DNA of 64,000 nt from JAEUIE01 sp047602475 (GTDB lineage: Bacteria; Planctomycetota; Planctomycetia; Gemmatales; HRBIN36): the NCBI GenBank assembly GCA_047602475.1, contig JASGHE010000001.1, positions 310,001 through 374,000 on the forward strand, written 5' to 3'. This document shows, one piece after another, positions 8,502-16,714 of the stretch (position 1 is the stretch's first letter; every line of letters begins with the position of its first letter). The notes under the pieces were generated by a model. The model worked only from the letters and a program-made list of their open reading frames with translations. It made no database searches and was not told where the DNA came from. Made by a program: the position numbers and the translations under genes.

Positions 8502-10019
8502 TTACCGGCGACGACGGCCGTCATACTTCATGAATTCTTTCGCTTCCTCGTCTGTCATAGTATCCACGATAATACCACGATCTTCCAGCCGCTTAAGAGC
8601 GTCATTGCTGAATTGTTCTGGACTGACGTGGATATTTACTAGATGCGGGAGTTGCAGAAGGTACGGAACTGCTTGATCGTCCGCCTTGGTTTTCCTCAGA
8701 GAGATTGAGGTGAGTGTAGGATGGCCTATGAGATATTCAAAAAAACGATTGCCGATGCCTGTATTCTCAACATCTACATTGGATAGGTGAGGCATCTCTC
8801 GAATACTGGCACCGCAGGCATCCGTAATTCTGGTGTTCTTCAATCCGAGCGAGGATAGCTTCTGCGCTGACCTTAGAGCGTGAACCAATTTATCTCCCAC
8901 GAATGTGTTGCGGAAAGATATTTGCCATAGCGATGGCATAGTGCTTAGCACGTCGCAGCCTTCATCAGTGCATGGTGTTTCATCCACTTGAAACTCTTGT
9001 ACTGATGCATTTCCTTTCAATCCAACGAGATGGTGTAGTTGAACTTTCGTCTTGTTTAAGATCAAATACTTCAGCTTGGGAGGGCTGCCAGTCGCAAAGA
9101 GATTGCGTCCAGAAATGTTTGTCTCACTGAGATCCAGATGTTCCAACTCCTCGAATGCTGGTAGGTACTTCATCGACTCATCAGTGATTCGAGTACGATT
9201 AAGCCACAACTGTCTCAAATGACGGTATCTTGGCAGCGAGGCAAAGACAGCCCCTGTGATGGAAGTACCTTGTAAGCGTAGCGTGTCCAGCCTCTCGCAG
9301 TCTTGAATGGACATGAGATGCTCATCTGTGATTGTTGTGCCAGAAAGATCAAGAACCGATAATGTTGAAACGCCTTGCAGGAAATCGAGGCTGTGGAGCT
9401 TACATGCTCTGAGTTCGAGGTTCTGCAATTGTGGCAACAAGCGAAGTCGCTGTAAACCCCGTCCTGAAATGGACTCGTTGGAGAGATCGAAAGCAAAGAG
9501 TTTTGGGCACTTGGACAACACTTGTTCCACTAACTCGTCGGTCATTTTGCAGTTACGCAACCTGATGAATCCAAGGTTGCTGCAATTCAGCGGAAGCAAC
9601 AGTCGTTTGCCATTTTCAACAGGCACGTCGTCCCACTGGATACTGTGCAAGGAGGGCCAGTTTCTGGCTGCTATCTGAGAGAGCAGTTCCTTATCGATGG
9701 GATTGTTCTCGTGTTCCTCGAACTCGAAGCCTACGGGGAACCGCACACGCTCGAAGAGCCAAGTCCTTATGTCCTGTGATAGCCAGGTGGAATCGGTAAC
9801 CACGCGGGCCCAATTGGGAGCATCGTACTGGACGACACAGTTGAAGTTTCTTTGCAGCTTGTCCAGAAGAGCATGTTGTTCGTTGGCGTCATGAATTACC
9901 CAAGTAATCCACCCGGCGAAGCACACAACTACTAGGAGGATTATCTGCCAACCCCGGCGGCGGAACCAGCGGCGGGGTTTCGGAGCGTTCAGGGGTTCTT
10001 GTGTTGCGTCGGGTGCCAT
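8502..10019 (-). CDS. Membrane-anchored leucine-rich repeat protein
   Basis: 505 residues from ATG at 10019. An upstream in-frame ATG exists, but those 19 codons only translate a dispersed C-rich palindrome (10021-10062), so I chose the downstream start. After a basic stretch (PKPRRWFRRRGWQ) a single transmembrane helix (IILLVVVCFAGWITWVI) anchors the protein. Residues about 150-480 are consecutive leucine-rich repeats of the 'L..L.L..T.ItD..L..L..L..L..L.L' type (LDLSGTTITDEHLM, LWLNRTRITDESM, LGLKNTRITDAC). The short basic N-terminus predicts the LRRs on the outer side. Such proteins usually bind ligands; partner unknown. Confidence 0.8.
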   Translation of the reverse strand: MAPDATQEPLNAPKPRRWFRRRGWQIILLVVVCFAGWITWVIHDANEQHALLDKLQRNFNCVVQYDAPNWARVVTDSTWLSQDIRTWLFERVRFPVGFEFEEHENNPIDKELLSQIAARNWPSLHSIQWDDVPVENGKRLLLPLNCSNLGFIRLRNCKMTDELVEQVLSKCPKLFAFDLSNESISGRGLQRLRLLPQLQNLELRACKLHSLDFLQGVSTLSVLDLSGTTITDEHLMSIQDCERLDTLRLQGTSITGAVFASLPRYRHLRQLWLNRTRITDESMKYLPAFEELEHLDLSETNISGRNLFATGSPPKLKYLILNKTKVQLHHLVGLKGNASVQEFQVDETPCTDEGCDVLSTMPSLWQISFRNTFVGDKLVHALRSAQKLSSLGLKNTRITDACGASIREMPHLSNVDVENTGIGNRFFEYLIGHPTLTSISLRKTKADDQAVPYLLQLPHLVNIHVSPEQFSNDALKRLEDRGIIVDTMTDEEAKEFMKYDGRRRR

Positions 10020-10020
10020 A

Positions 10021-10062
10021 CTCCCCCTCGCCCCAACCCCTCTCCCTCCAGGGGAGAGGGGA
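10021..10062. repeat. C-rich dispersed palindrome (family A)
   Basis: An imperfect palindrome built on CCCCTCTCCCTCCAGGGGAGAGGGG, here directly in front of the LRR gene start. It recurs at 16631, 19531, 25632, 25754, 26468, 26586 and 62887. It has no coding content of its own. It would form a short GC-rich hairpin if transcribed. Confidence 0.8.
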
Positions 10063-10112
10063 GAAAATGTCCTCAACCCCGGCTGCTCTTCCTTCAGGCA
10101 GGGTGGGAAATA

Positions 10113-11183
10113 CTACACATTCCGCCACACATCGCCGCTGCGTTTCTCTTCTTCCTTCCACTTGGCGGGTCTTTTGGTCTGCCTTACTGCTTTGACCTTC
10201 TTCTCCTCCTCCGCTTCCAGTTTCTTCAGCGAGCGAATCATGTTCGGGGCGGCCCGCTTCTTGGCGGGCGGGCTGTGGATGCGGCGGGGCTTGCTGGAGA
10301 GTTCTTCGTTCGCTTCGGGCAGTCGCTGTTCGCCCTTCACCCGCCACATGAAGCGGACCGGCACTTCCTTGAACGGCAGTTCGTTGCGAATGTTCTTCAT
10401 CAGGTAACGCTGATACGATTCGGAGAAGACATCGTGGATGTTCGTGAACAGCACCATCGTCGGCGGGCTGACTTCGGTCTGGGTGGCGTAGTACAGTCTT
10501 GGGTTCTTGCCATGCCGCATGGTCGGTGGCTTCTTTTCGATGGCCCGGCGGAGGCAGTCGTTGAGCTTGGCAGTGCTCACCCGGGCCTGGGCCTGCTTCT
10601 GCAGCGACTGAGCCAGATTCAGCACCTTGAGCACGTTCCTTTGATCCATGGCTGTGGTGAAGGCGATAGGCACGTGCTCAAGAGCGGGGAAGGTTTTGCG
10701 GAGATACTCGGCCCATTCGCCGGTGAGCTTGCCCTGCTTCTTCAGTAAATCCCACTTGTTGACGACGAAGATGGCCGGCTTGTAATTCTCAGCAATGTAG
10801 GAGACGAGTTGCTTATCCACGATGCTCGTCGTCTGCTCGGCATCGAAGAAGAGGAGCACCACATCTGCACGGCGGATGGATCGCTCAGCACGAGCCAGGC
10901 TGTAGAACTCAATGCTGTCCGCCACGCTGCCCTTGCGGCGAATGCCTGCCGTATCGATGGCAATGATGGTCTTGCCGTCCCGTTCGAAACGGACATCAAT
11001 GCTGTCTCGAGTGGTGCCAGCTACTTCGCTGACAATGACCCGCTCTTCGTTGGCCAGGGCATTGATGAAGGTGCTCTTGCCGACATTACGGCGGCCGACG
11101 ATGGCGATCTTCAGACCAGCTTCTTTGGGAGCAGCCAGGTCGTCCCAGTCCTTGGGCAACGCAGCTTTGATGGCTTCGAGCAA
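10113..11183 (-). CDS. der: GTPase Der (EngA), second GTPase and KH-like domain (part 2 of split gene)
   Basis: Carries the second G domain of Der: GRRNVGKST (G1), AGTTRDSID (G2), DTAGIRRKG (G3) and NKWD (G4). The KH-like C-terminal domain follows (ALEHVPIAFTTAMDQRNV...RRIHSPPAKK) with a lysine-rich tail. Der is the double-GTPase needed for 50S ribosome assembly and normally essential. The first G domain lies in another frame (11111-11647). The join, near 11205-11210, needs one extra C, giving SAHQGKGREDLLEAIKAAL. True coding for this segment therefore starts upstream of its own ATG at 11183. The two frames overlap by 73 bp. Nothing suggests a natural programmed shift. Confidence 0.9.
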   Translation of the reverse strand: MLEAIKAALPKDWDDLAAPKEAGLKIAIVGRRNVGKSTFINALANEERVIVSEVAGTTRDSIDVRFERDGKTIIAIDTAGIRRKGSVADSIEFYSLARAERSIRRADVVLLFFDAEQTTSIVDKQLVSYIAENYKPAIFVVNKWDLLKKQGKLTGEWAEYLRKTFPALEHVPIAFTTAMDQRNVLKVLNLAQSLQKQAQARVSTAKLNDCLRRAIEKKPPTMRHGKNPRLYYATQTEVSPPTMVLFTNIHDVFSESYQRYLMKNIRNELPFKEVPVRFMWRVKGEQRLPEANEELSSKPRRIHSPPAKKRAAPNMIRSLKKLEAEEEKKVKAVRQTKRPAKWKEEEKRSGDVWRNV

Positions 11184-11647
11184 GTCCTCACGTCCCTTAC
11201 CCTGGTGGCGCTCACCAGAAGGAACGGTTCATAGCCAAACTGTCTGAATTCCTGAGCGTTACTTTCGTACTTCTCCACATCGCACTTGTTCACAACCATG
11301 ATGACGGGCTTATTGACAAGCCTGAGCTTCTGGGCGACTAGTTTATCGAGAGGCACTACGCCATCCCGTGCATCGCCCACGAAGAGAACGACGCTGGCTT
11401 CACTGATGGCGATAGCGATCTGTTTTTCGACATCGTCGGTGAGGTCATCCTTATCGATGATTCCCATGCCACCAGTGTCAATGAGATCGACCCAGCAGTT
11501 ATCATCCAGTTCGATGGGGGTGCTGAGGCGGTCACGGGTGACGCCGGGGGTAGGCTCGACGATGCTGATGCGCACATTAGCGAGCCAGTTGAACAGCGAC
11601 GATTTGCCAACATTGGGACGACCGACGATGGCGACTTTAGGGAGCAT
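11111..11647 (-). CDS. der: GTPase Der (EngA), first GTPase domain (part 1 of split gene)
   Basis: Starts at ATG 11647 (MLPKVAIVGRPNVGKSS). The frame is open further upstream, but those 40 codons only read low-complexity repeats. G1 GRPNVGKS, G2 TPGVTRDR, G3 DTGGM and G4 NKCD are all present. After FLLVSAT the frame runs out of register (RVRDVRTCSKPSKL...), whereas the +1 frame continues with the expected linker GKGREDLLEAIK. One missing base in what should be GCCCACCAG explains it. The truncated product would have only one G domain, so a strict reading would leave the cell without Der. Confidence 0.88.
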   Translation of the reverse strand: MLPKVAIVGRPNVGKSSLFNWLANVRISIVEPTPGVTRDRLSTPIELDDNCWVDLIDTGGMGIIDKDDLTDDVEKQIAIAISEASVVLFVGDARDGVVPLDKLVAQKLRLVNKPVIMVVNKCDVEKYESNAQEFRQFGYEPFLLVSATRVRDVRTCSKPSKLRCPRTGTTWLLPKKLV

Positions 11648-11649
11648 GT

Positions 11650-11755
11650 GATTAGTAGCTAGGAGATAGTAGATAGGAGCTAGTAGATAAGGATAAGATA
11701 TGATGTTGGACAAGCTAAGGAGCCAGAAGCCAGAAGACAGGAGCCAGAATATGGT
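11650..11755. repeat. Low-complexity repeat tract upstream of der
   Basis: Two adjoining simple motifs. The first is a TAG-rich tract (TAGTAGCTAGGAGATAGTAG and variants, about 11651-11690). The second is a 'GGAGCCAGAAGCCAGAAG' tract (about 11720-11750). The second motif returns in the opposite sense near 63912-63951. Together with 'AGTCCTGAGTGCTGAG' tracts at 29577 and 58612 they look like a separate class of dispersed simple-sequence repeat in this genome. Confidence 0.6.
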
Positions 11756-11836
11756 AATTGGTCGCATCAGGAGGATCGATCAGCCCTTGATCGGGGTTGG
11801 ATTCGTAAGATTAGTGTGACTTTATTGGGCTGATCT

Positions 11837-13024
11837 ATGTTGAATGAGACCTCGACCAGGATTAAGACGCCGCCCGGAGAGGTTCGGGAACTGGGGCAGA
11901 CGATGGCGTCGGTCAACAATACGCCCAAGGTGGTGACCCCGGCTGCGATCAGCCAGTGCTTGCGGCCTGCACAGGGAACGGATGAACTAGGCCGTTTGGC
12001 TCACTTCAAGATCACCCGCCTGCTTGGCCAGGGTGGCATGGGGATGGTCTTCGAGGCTGTTGATCTGCAACTCAATCGATCCGTGGCTCTCAAGGTGATT
12101 CATCCCGATACGCAGTCTGACCCCAATGCTCGGGAACGCTTCCTTCATGAAGCCCAGGCTTGTGCGGCACTGCGACACGATCATATCGTCCCCATTTATC
12201 AAGTCGGCGAAGATCATGGCGTGATCTTCCTGGCCATGCCGTTGCTGGCGGGACTGGCTCTTGATCGCTGGCTGCAGACGCAGAAACAGCTACACTTGAT
12301 GCAGGTGCTGAGGATTGGCCGTGAAGTGGCTGACGTCCTGGCAGCGGCTCATGCGGTGGGTATCGTCCATCGGGACATCAAACTGGCGAACATCTGGCTA
12401 GAAGCACCCAGGGGGCGGGCGGTGCTGCTCGACTTCGGTCTGGCAGGGCGCATCGGTTCCACGAACAACATCAGCAACAAACCCGAATGTGTAGGCACGC
12501 CCGGCTACCTGGCTCCAGAGCAGGCACGGGGCATGGCCTGCGATCAACGGGGCGATCTCTTCAGCCTGGGAGTCGTGCTCTATCGTCTTTGTACCGGGAA
12601 GATGCCCTTCCCCACGCACGAGACAGCGACTGACTACTTTACAGCTATGCTGAAGTTGCCACCAACGCCGCCGATCGAACTAAACAAGGAACTGCCCCCG
12701 AACCTCAATGAATTGATTGTGGCAATGCTGGCGATTCAACCGGAAGCGCGGCCAGAGAGCGCCAAGGTGGTACGAGCAGCGCTACAGCAGATTCTGGATG
12801 ACGTGGTTCAACAGGGTATCGAACACGACATCTCGCCCCAGTCCTTGCTCAAGCAGGCGATCATTCCCGTTGAAGAACAGAATACCAGTATCACGCCGCA
12901 AGCCAGCGACACGAGTATGACCAGCTTCTTCCCGGTGCCCCCTGCGCAAGCGAACGTCGATGCCGCTGATTGCCCTGGCTTTGCTCTTGGGATCGATAAT
13001 GGCGATGGGGCTGTGGATCTATGA
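11837..13024 (+). CDS. Ser/Thr protein kinase (cytoplasmic part; probably continues into 12960-13874)
   Basis: 395 codons with a complete Hanks kinase domain at about residues 55-315: LLGQGGMGMVF (P-loop), ALKVI (Lys), HRDIKLANIW (catalytic), DFGLAGR, and GTPGYLAPEQ (activation segment end). The proline/threonine-rich juxtamembrane ends ...TSFFPVPPAQANV and then reads nonsense. The next frame gives PLRKRTSMPLIALALLLGS, a basic stop-transfer flank and membrane helix. Shortening a run of five Cs (12938-12942) to four would join kinase, helix and an extracytoplasmic domain into one PknB-like receptor kinase of about 675 residues. This is an inference; the downstream frame also has its own ATG. 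Confidence 0.85.
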   Translation: MLNETSTRIKTPPGEVRELGQTMASVNNTPKVVTPAAISQCLRPAQGTDELGRLAHFKITRLLGQGGMGMVFEAVDLQLNRSVALKVIHPDTQSDPNARERFLHEAQACAALRHDHIVPIYQVGEDHGVIFLAMPLLAGLALDRWLQTQKQLHLMQVLRIGREVADVLAAAHAVGIVHRDIKLANIWLEAPRGRAVLLDFGLAGRIGSTNNISNKPECVGTPGYLAPEQARGMACDQRGDLFSLGVVLYRLCTGKMPFPTHETATDYFTAMLKLPPTPPIELNKELPPNLNELIVAMLAIQPEARPESAKVVRAALQQILDDVVQQGIEHDISPQSLLKQAIIPVEEQNTSITPQASDTSMTSFFPVPPAQANVDAADCPGFALGIDNGDGAVDL

Positions 13025-13874
13025 AACGCCCCAGGTACAAGCTCGACCGACGATAGCAGCCGAAGCGGCACTGGGTATTCATCGCATCAATGCCCGGGGG
13101 ATGGTCAAGCGGGTTGGCCTGGTCAAAGCCCCGCTGGTGAAGGAAGCATCTGCCCTAATCAAAAGCAAGAAGCATCCGGGCATCTATTGGACACTTTGCG
13201 ATTCAGGCAACCCGCCGTATCTGTTTGCCATCGAGACCTCAGGCAAGCTGCATGCGACCGTTCGATTGGAGGGCGTGCAGAATGTCGATTGGGAAGCTCT
13301 GGCCATTGATGCCGAGGGCCACATCTACGTTGGCGATATTGGCAATAACTATCACAAGATTAAACAGCGGAGCATCTATCGCATTGATGAACCTGATCGA
13401 CTCAATGCAAAACCCCCAATGGAACCTCAGACGGTTCCTGTAACAGGCCAGTGGCATTACACCTACCCTGCCAAGCCTTTCGATGCCGAGACGCTGATGA
13501 TTCAGGATGATATGTTCTGGATCATCTCGAAGTCCAAGAATCTGGCCGAGACTCGTCTGTATCGTCTGCCTACGAACCCGGCAGGTACGACTAAGGTAAT
13601 CGAAGAGGTGGGCAAGCTGGCACCGGAAATGATCATGATTGCCGACGCGAGCATCTCTGATGACGGCAAACGATTCGCGCTGGTGAACAAGTTCTACACC
13701 GTGCTGTATACGCTGCCCACAGGCAAAGTCACCGATATTCTTACGGCTCAACCGACCTATTACGAGTATGACCTTTTCAAGGTGGAAGGATGTGCCTGGG
13801 ATGGTGACGATCTGATCCTGATCTCGGAGGATCGGAAGATTTACCGGTTGCCGCTGCCCAGTGGTGGCAAGTAA
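12960..13874 (+). CDS. Membrane-anchored sensor-like beta-propeller domain (likely C-terminal half of the preceding kinase)
   Basis: 304 codons. It begins with a hydrophobic helix (LIALALLLGSIMAMGLWIY), which could be a signal anchor or the kinase transmembrane segment. The rest consists of beta-strand-rich blades with recurring motifs such as IYWTLCDSGNPPYLFAIE, DWEALAIDAEGHIYVGDIGNN, RIDEPD and CAWDGDDLILISEDRKIYRL. These suggest an SdiA/NHL-like propeller facing the periplasm. The 65-bp overlap with the kinase frame, and PLRKRTS just before the ATG in this frame, favour a frameshifted single gene. If separate, it would be a secreted propeller protein. Ligand unknown. Confidence 0.7.
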   Translation: MPLIALALLLGSIMAMGLWIYETPQVQARPTIAAEAALGIHRINARGMVKRVGLVKAPLVKEASALIKSKKHPGIYWTLCDSGNPPYLFAIETSGKLHATVRLEGVQNVDWEALAIDAEGHIYVGDIGNNYHKIKQRSIYRIDEPDRLNAKPPMEPQTVPVTGQWHYTYPAKPFDAETLMIQDDMFWIISKSKNLAETRLYRLPTNPAGTTKVIEEVGKLAPEMIMIADASISDDGKRFALVNKFYTVLYTLPTGKVTDILTAQPTYYEYDLFKVEGCAWDGDDLILISEDRKIYRLPLPSGGK

Positions 13875-13926
13875 ACAGTAGGAAAACTTCGTCGGCGCGG
13901 GTATGATAGTAGTGGAGGTAATTGGC

Positions 13927-14683
13927 ATGCCGATGCATGATTGGACGCTCGTTGAAGCAGGTATCTACCACGACTTCCACCTGGAATGGATATCGAAGAT
14001 TAAAGGAGCCATTAACCACAGGTTGCCTAAAGGATATTATGCGCTGGCTGAACAGAGGACTGGCATCTTTGCGCCAGATGTACTTTCTTTGCAAATGCGA
14101 ATTCCCGGCAGTGAGAATCATCCCTGGACGCCATCAGACAATGGAAACACAGCAACGCTTCAAGTCACGAAACCCACGGCGCGCGGCACAGGCAGTGCAG
14201 CCAAATACTATTTCAACAAGCAGCGTTCCATTACCATTCGTCACGTTAGCGATGACAAGTTAGTCGCCATCGTTGAAGTTGTATCACCAGGAAATATCAG
14301 TTCTTCAAAAGCAATCGAGGAGTTTGTACATAAGGTAGTCGGCTTTCTCAAACACGACATACATGTTTCGTTTGTAAATCCATTTGCGTCCAGTAAGCAT
14401 GCGGGAAACGGCCTACACAGTAAGTAATATCTGGGAGTACCTGACTGGCGACGACGAAACTTTCCTGACTCCAGAACAACCGTTGGAGGTAGTAGCATAT
14501 GAAGCAGGTGAAGCGACAGAGTTTTATGTAAAACCCTACTCAGTCGGCACAAATATACCCACTATGCCGGTGTTTCTTATCCCTGGCGGGCATATCGAAG
14601 TGCCCCTTGAAGAAACGTACCATGACGCTTTCCAGGCCGTGCCTGCCCGTTGGCGAGATGTGGTAGCCCGGGGAGGTAAATAA
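13927..14683 (+). pseudogene. DUF4058 family protein split by a 4-bp duplication
   Basis: Two frames, 13927-14427 and 14384-14683, make one DUF4058 protein of about 250 residues. The start MPMHDWTLVEAGIYHDFH is the family's N-terminus. The middle reads YYALAEQRTG...VAIVEVVSPGN, and the second frame holds the C-terminal half: WEYLTGDD...PLEVVAYEAG...MPVFLIPGGHIEVPLEETYHDAF. The break is at GLHS/NIWEY, where the sequence AGTAAGTA shows a tandem duplication of four bases. Removing one copy restores the frame. DUF4058 is abundant in planctomycetes and cyanobacteria; its function is unknown. The start at 13927 is preferred over 13903 because the family begins M-x-M-H-D-W. Confidence 0.75.
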
Positions 14684-14684
14684 C

Positions 14685-14713
14685 AACAGTCACGAGCAAA
14701 ACTCGTGACTGTT
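14685..14713 (-). terminator. Hairpin terminator after rpsI
   Basis: A perfect 12-bp stem AACAGTCACGAG/CTCGTGACTGTT with a five-base loop lies 22 bp beyond the corrected rpsI stop. On the minus strand it is followed by GTTATTTACC, a weak T-rich tail. It also sits just after the convergent DUF4058 gene and may serve both directions. Confidence 0.6.
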
Positions 14714-14734
14714 CTCGTAGTCGTTGGTAATTGG

Positions 14735-15215
14735 TTAACGCTTGGAGAACTGGAAGCCACGGCGAAGCGCCCTTGCGGCCGTACTTCTTGCGTTCCTTCA
14801 TGCGGGCATCGCGGGTCAGCAGCTTGGCCTTCTTGAGGCGTCGGCTGATGGGTAGCTTGGCTGGCGCTGCGGGAGCAGCAGTTTCGCCTTCAGCAGCGGG
14901 GGCTGGAGCCTCAACTTCATTGGCGCTGGCACCCTTGAGCTTGAGGATGGCACGGGCCAGGCCATGAGCGATAGCGCCCGACTGGCCGGTCGTTCCGCCG
15001 CCATGCACCTTGGCATGCACGTCGAGCTTCTTGACCATCTCAGCGACACGCAGCGGCAGTTGTGCCAGACTGGCATCCTTGGGGATGCGGAAGAACTCGT
15101 CAACTTGACGTTCGTTGACAGTGAACTTGCCCTTGCCGTCGGTGATGCGGACACGGGCAATGGAAGACTTGCGTCGGCCGGTGGCCCAGATGAAATTGTT
15201 GGGAATCGTCGCCAT
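14735..15215 (-). CDS. rpsI: 30S ribosomal protein S9 (C-terminal tail frameshifted)
   Basis: ATG at 15215; ATGRRKSSIARVRI, GKGKFTVNER and GGGTTGQSGAIAHGLARA are diagnostic of S9. An Ala/Pro-rich insert (about residues 103-122) precedes RRLKKAKLLTRDARMKERKKYGRKGA. The literal frame then runs on to 14577 with unrelated residues. Deleting one A at about 14765 gives RRGFQFSKR and a stop at 14735-14737, the universal S9 ending whose SKR tail reaches the ribosomal P site. I therefore give the corrected end. It is the second gene of the classic rplM-rpsI operon, 67 bp after rplM. Confidence 0.9.
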
Positions 15216-15246
15216 ACTGTTGCAGATCCTTTAAGTCTTTTGAGGA

Positions 15247-15276
15247 CGGCTCGGCAGGAGCCTCGCCCTCCCTGAT
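15247..15276. repeat. Half copy of dispersed repeat family D
   Basis: GGCTCGGCAGGAGCCTCGCC, located between rplM and rpsI. Full copies with this sequence as terminal inverted repeats flank the glucokinase gene (44727 and 45556). Here only one arm is present. Confidence 0.7.
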
Positions 15277-15282
15277 ACCTGG

Positions 15283-15723
15283 TTACCAGGCAGCTTCGGG
15301 TTTGAGTTCAACTGGTTCCTGGGCCTGATGAGGATGATCGGGGCCGGCGTAGAGCTTCAGCTTGGTGAGCATGTGCCGGGCAATGATGTTCTTGGGCAAC
15401 ATGCGGCGGACCGCTTCACGCAGCACGAACTCCGGTTTCTTGGCCAGGATTTCCTTGACCGGGCGCACCTTGCGGCCATCGGGATAGCCGGTGAAGTGCT
15501 GGTAGACCTTCTGTTCCATCTTGTTGCCGGTGAAACGAACCTTCTCGCAGTTGGTCACGATGACAAAGTCACCAGTATCAATGTGCGGGGTGTATTCAGG
15601 GCGATGCTTGCCGCAGAGGATGCGGGCAATTTTGACAGCCAGACGGCCAACGACCTGATCGTCACCATTGATAAGGTGCCATTTCTGTTTAACGTCGCCT
15701 GTCTTGGCCAGGTAGCATTTCAT
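15283..15723 (-). CDS. rplM: 50S ribosomal protein L13
   Basis: 146 residues from ATG 15723 (MKCYLAKTGDVKQKWHLIN). Family landmarks: VVGRLAVKIARILCGKH, YTPHIDTGDFVIVTNCEKV, TGNKMEQKVYQHFTGYPDG and REAVRRMLPKN. It binds 23S rRNA early in 50S assembly. It is first in the rplM-rpsI operon. A later in-frame ATG pair (MHM) makes 15729 a possible alternative start. The leader (15724-15990) contains a plausible sigma-70-like promoter and hairpins. Confidence 0.95.
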   Translation of the reverse strand: MKCYLAKTGDVKQKWHLINGDDQVVGRLAVKIARILCGKHRPEYTPHIDTGDFVIVTNCEKVRFTGNKMEQKVYQHFTGYPDGRKVRPVKEILAKKPEFVLREAVRRMLPKNIIARHMLTKLKLYAGPDHPHQAQEPVELKPEAAW

Positions 15724-15806
15724 GTGCAAAATCCATCGAAAATCAGAGGGCGAGTGTTCTACACCCGCCCTACGAGAGTCTCTCGTCGTGATTCGGTTCG
15801 ACTATC

Positions 15807-15834
15807 AATTTAGGAGTGGCAGTGAGGGTGTCAA
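15807..15834 (-). promoter_or_regulatory. Predicted promoter of rplM-rpsI
   Basis: On the minus strand TTGACA, a 16-bp spacer and TAAATT lie about 85-110 bp upstream of the rplM start. The -35 box is a perfect consensus match; the -10 is weaker. This is pattern matching only. Confidence 0.4.
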
Positions 15835-15853
15835 GTTCGGAGATGGTTTTTTC

Positions 15854-15892
15854 GGGGACTTAGCTCACATTGTTGAGCGTAGCTAAGTCCCC
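15854..15892. repeat. Intergenic hairpin upstream of the ribosomal operon
   Basis: A perfect 12-bp inverted repeat GGGGACTTAGCT/AGCTAAGTCCCC. A second small hairpin (TGAACTC/GAGTTCA) lies at about 15923-15945. No T-tract follows on either strand, so these look more like dispersed palindromes than terminators. A role in an L13 leader cannot be excluded. Confidence 0.45.
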
Positions 15893-15990
15893 TGCTCTCA
15901 GTGACTTCCATCAAGATCGTAGCTGAACTCGTGAGAGTTCAGAACAACGATCTAGCCCCCAAACCGGATTCTCACGACTTCGGCTACCTT

Positions 15991-16557
15991 TTATGCTGCA
16001 ATCCGTAACCCTACCGTCATTTCCTTCTGTTTCATCACGCTGCGGAGATGGCTTGATTCCACCCGGTTGTTCAAGCTCTGTAACTCAACCTGGAACTCCA
16101 GCGGTTGGGCGAGGTAGTGTTTGCTATAGGCTCCGACGACATCGCGCTGCTTCTCGAGTTCTTCGAGGGCGACAAAAGTCAGTCGGCCATTGAGACGAAG
16201 CAGGCTGGTTTGCAGTGGGCTGATGTTCAAAGGTAGCGGGGCGGACTTATCGCAGGTGACGCCGGTGACGGGTTGCCAGTTGCCATCTCGAAGTTTGACC
16301 GCCAGCTTGACGCCGACGATGGCGTTGGGCAGGCTGCTATAGTTGGCGACGATCACGTTCACATTCAGACCAATGCCACGAGTATCGCCATAGCCATTAC
16401 CGAGGAACAGATCGTGGTCGTGAAGGTAGCTCTTGAGGTTGGGCTGCTCCTTGCGGACTTTGACGAACCAGAAGTAGCCGGTGCAGGCCGTGGAGAAAAC
16501 GGAGCCAGCGAGGCTGACGATGGGCAGCCAGGGGATGGGATGGAGTTCGGTTGCCAT
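15991..16557 (-). CDS. Hypothetical membrane-anchored protein
   Basis: 188 residues from ATG 16557 (MATELHPIPWLPIV). An earlier in-frame start would add 21 unremarkable residues. One N-terminal transmembrane helix (LPIVSLAGSVFSTACTGYFWFV) is followed by a soluble beta-rich domain with no recognised motif (GIGLNVNVIVANYSSLPNAIVGVKLAVKL). It is transcribed toward rplM but separated from it by 267 bp containing the predicted rplM promoter, so they are probably independent. Family not recognised. Confidence 0.6.
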   Translation of the reverse strand: MATELHPIPWLPIVSLAGSVFSTACTGYFWFVKVRKEQPNLKSYLHDHDLFLGNGYGDTRGIGLNVNVIVANYSSLPNAIVGVKLAVKLRDGNWQPVTGVTCDKSAPLPLNISPLQTSLLRLNGRLTFVALEELEKQRDVVGAYSKHYLAQPLEFQVELQSLNNRVESSHLRSVMKQKEMTVGLRIAA

Positions 16558-16630
16558 GGCACTGCTCTCGAAACTGTGGACTGCTGGGCGTGAGATAGCG
16601 TAGTTAGAGAGTTTGTCCAAGAGGAGTTTT

Positions 16631-16671
16631 GTCTGGTTCCCCTCTCCCCTGGCGGGAGAGGGGAACCAGAC
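16631..16671. repeat. C-rich dispersed palindrome (family A)
   Basis: A perfect 18-bp stem (GTCTGGTTCCCCTCTCCC and its complement) around a 5-bp loop, in the divergent gap between the hypothetical membrane protein and the FAD oxidoreductase. The outer GTCTGGTTCC arm is also present in the copy at 25628. Confidence 0.8.
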
Positions 16672-16714
16672 GGCCTGACGCTCGCAAAGATGACTTACTT
16701 CCTAAACTACTTCC

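Noticed and set aside
12960..13024. Interpreting the kinase overlap as programmed +1 frameshifting
   Set aside because: No slippery heptamer or downstream structure is evident; a one-base change in a C run is simpler given the other indels.
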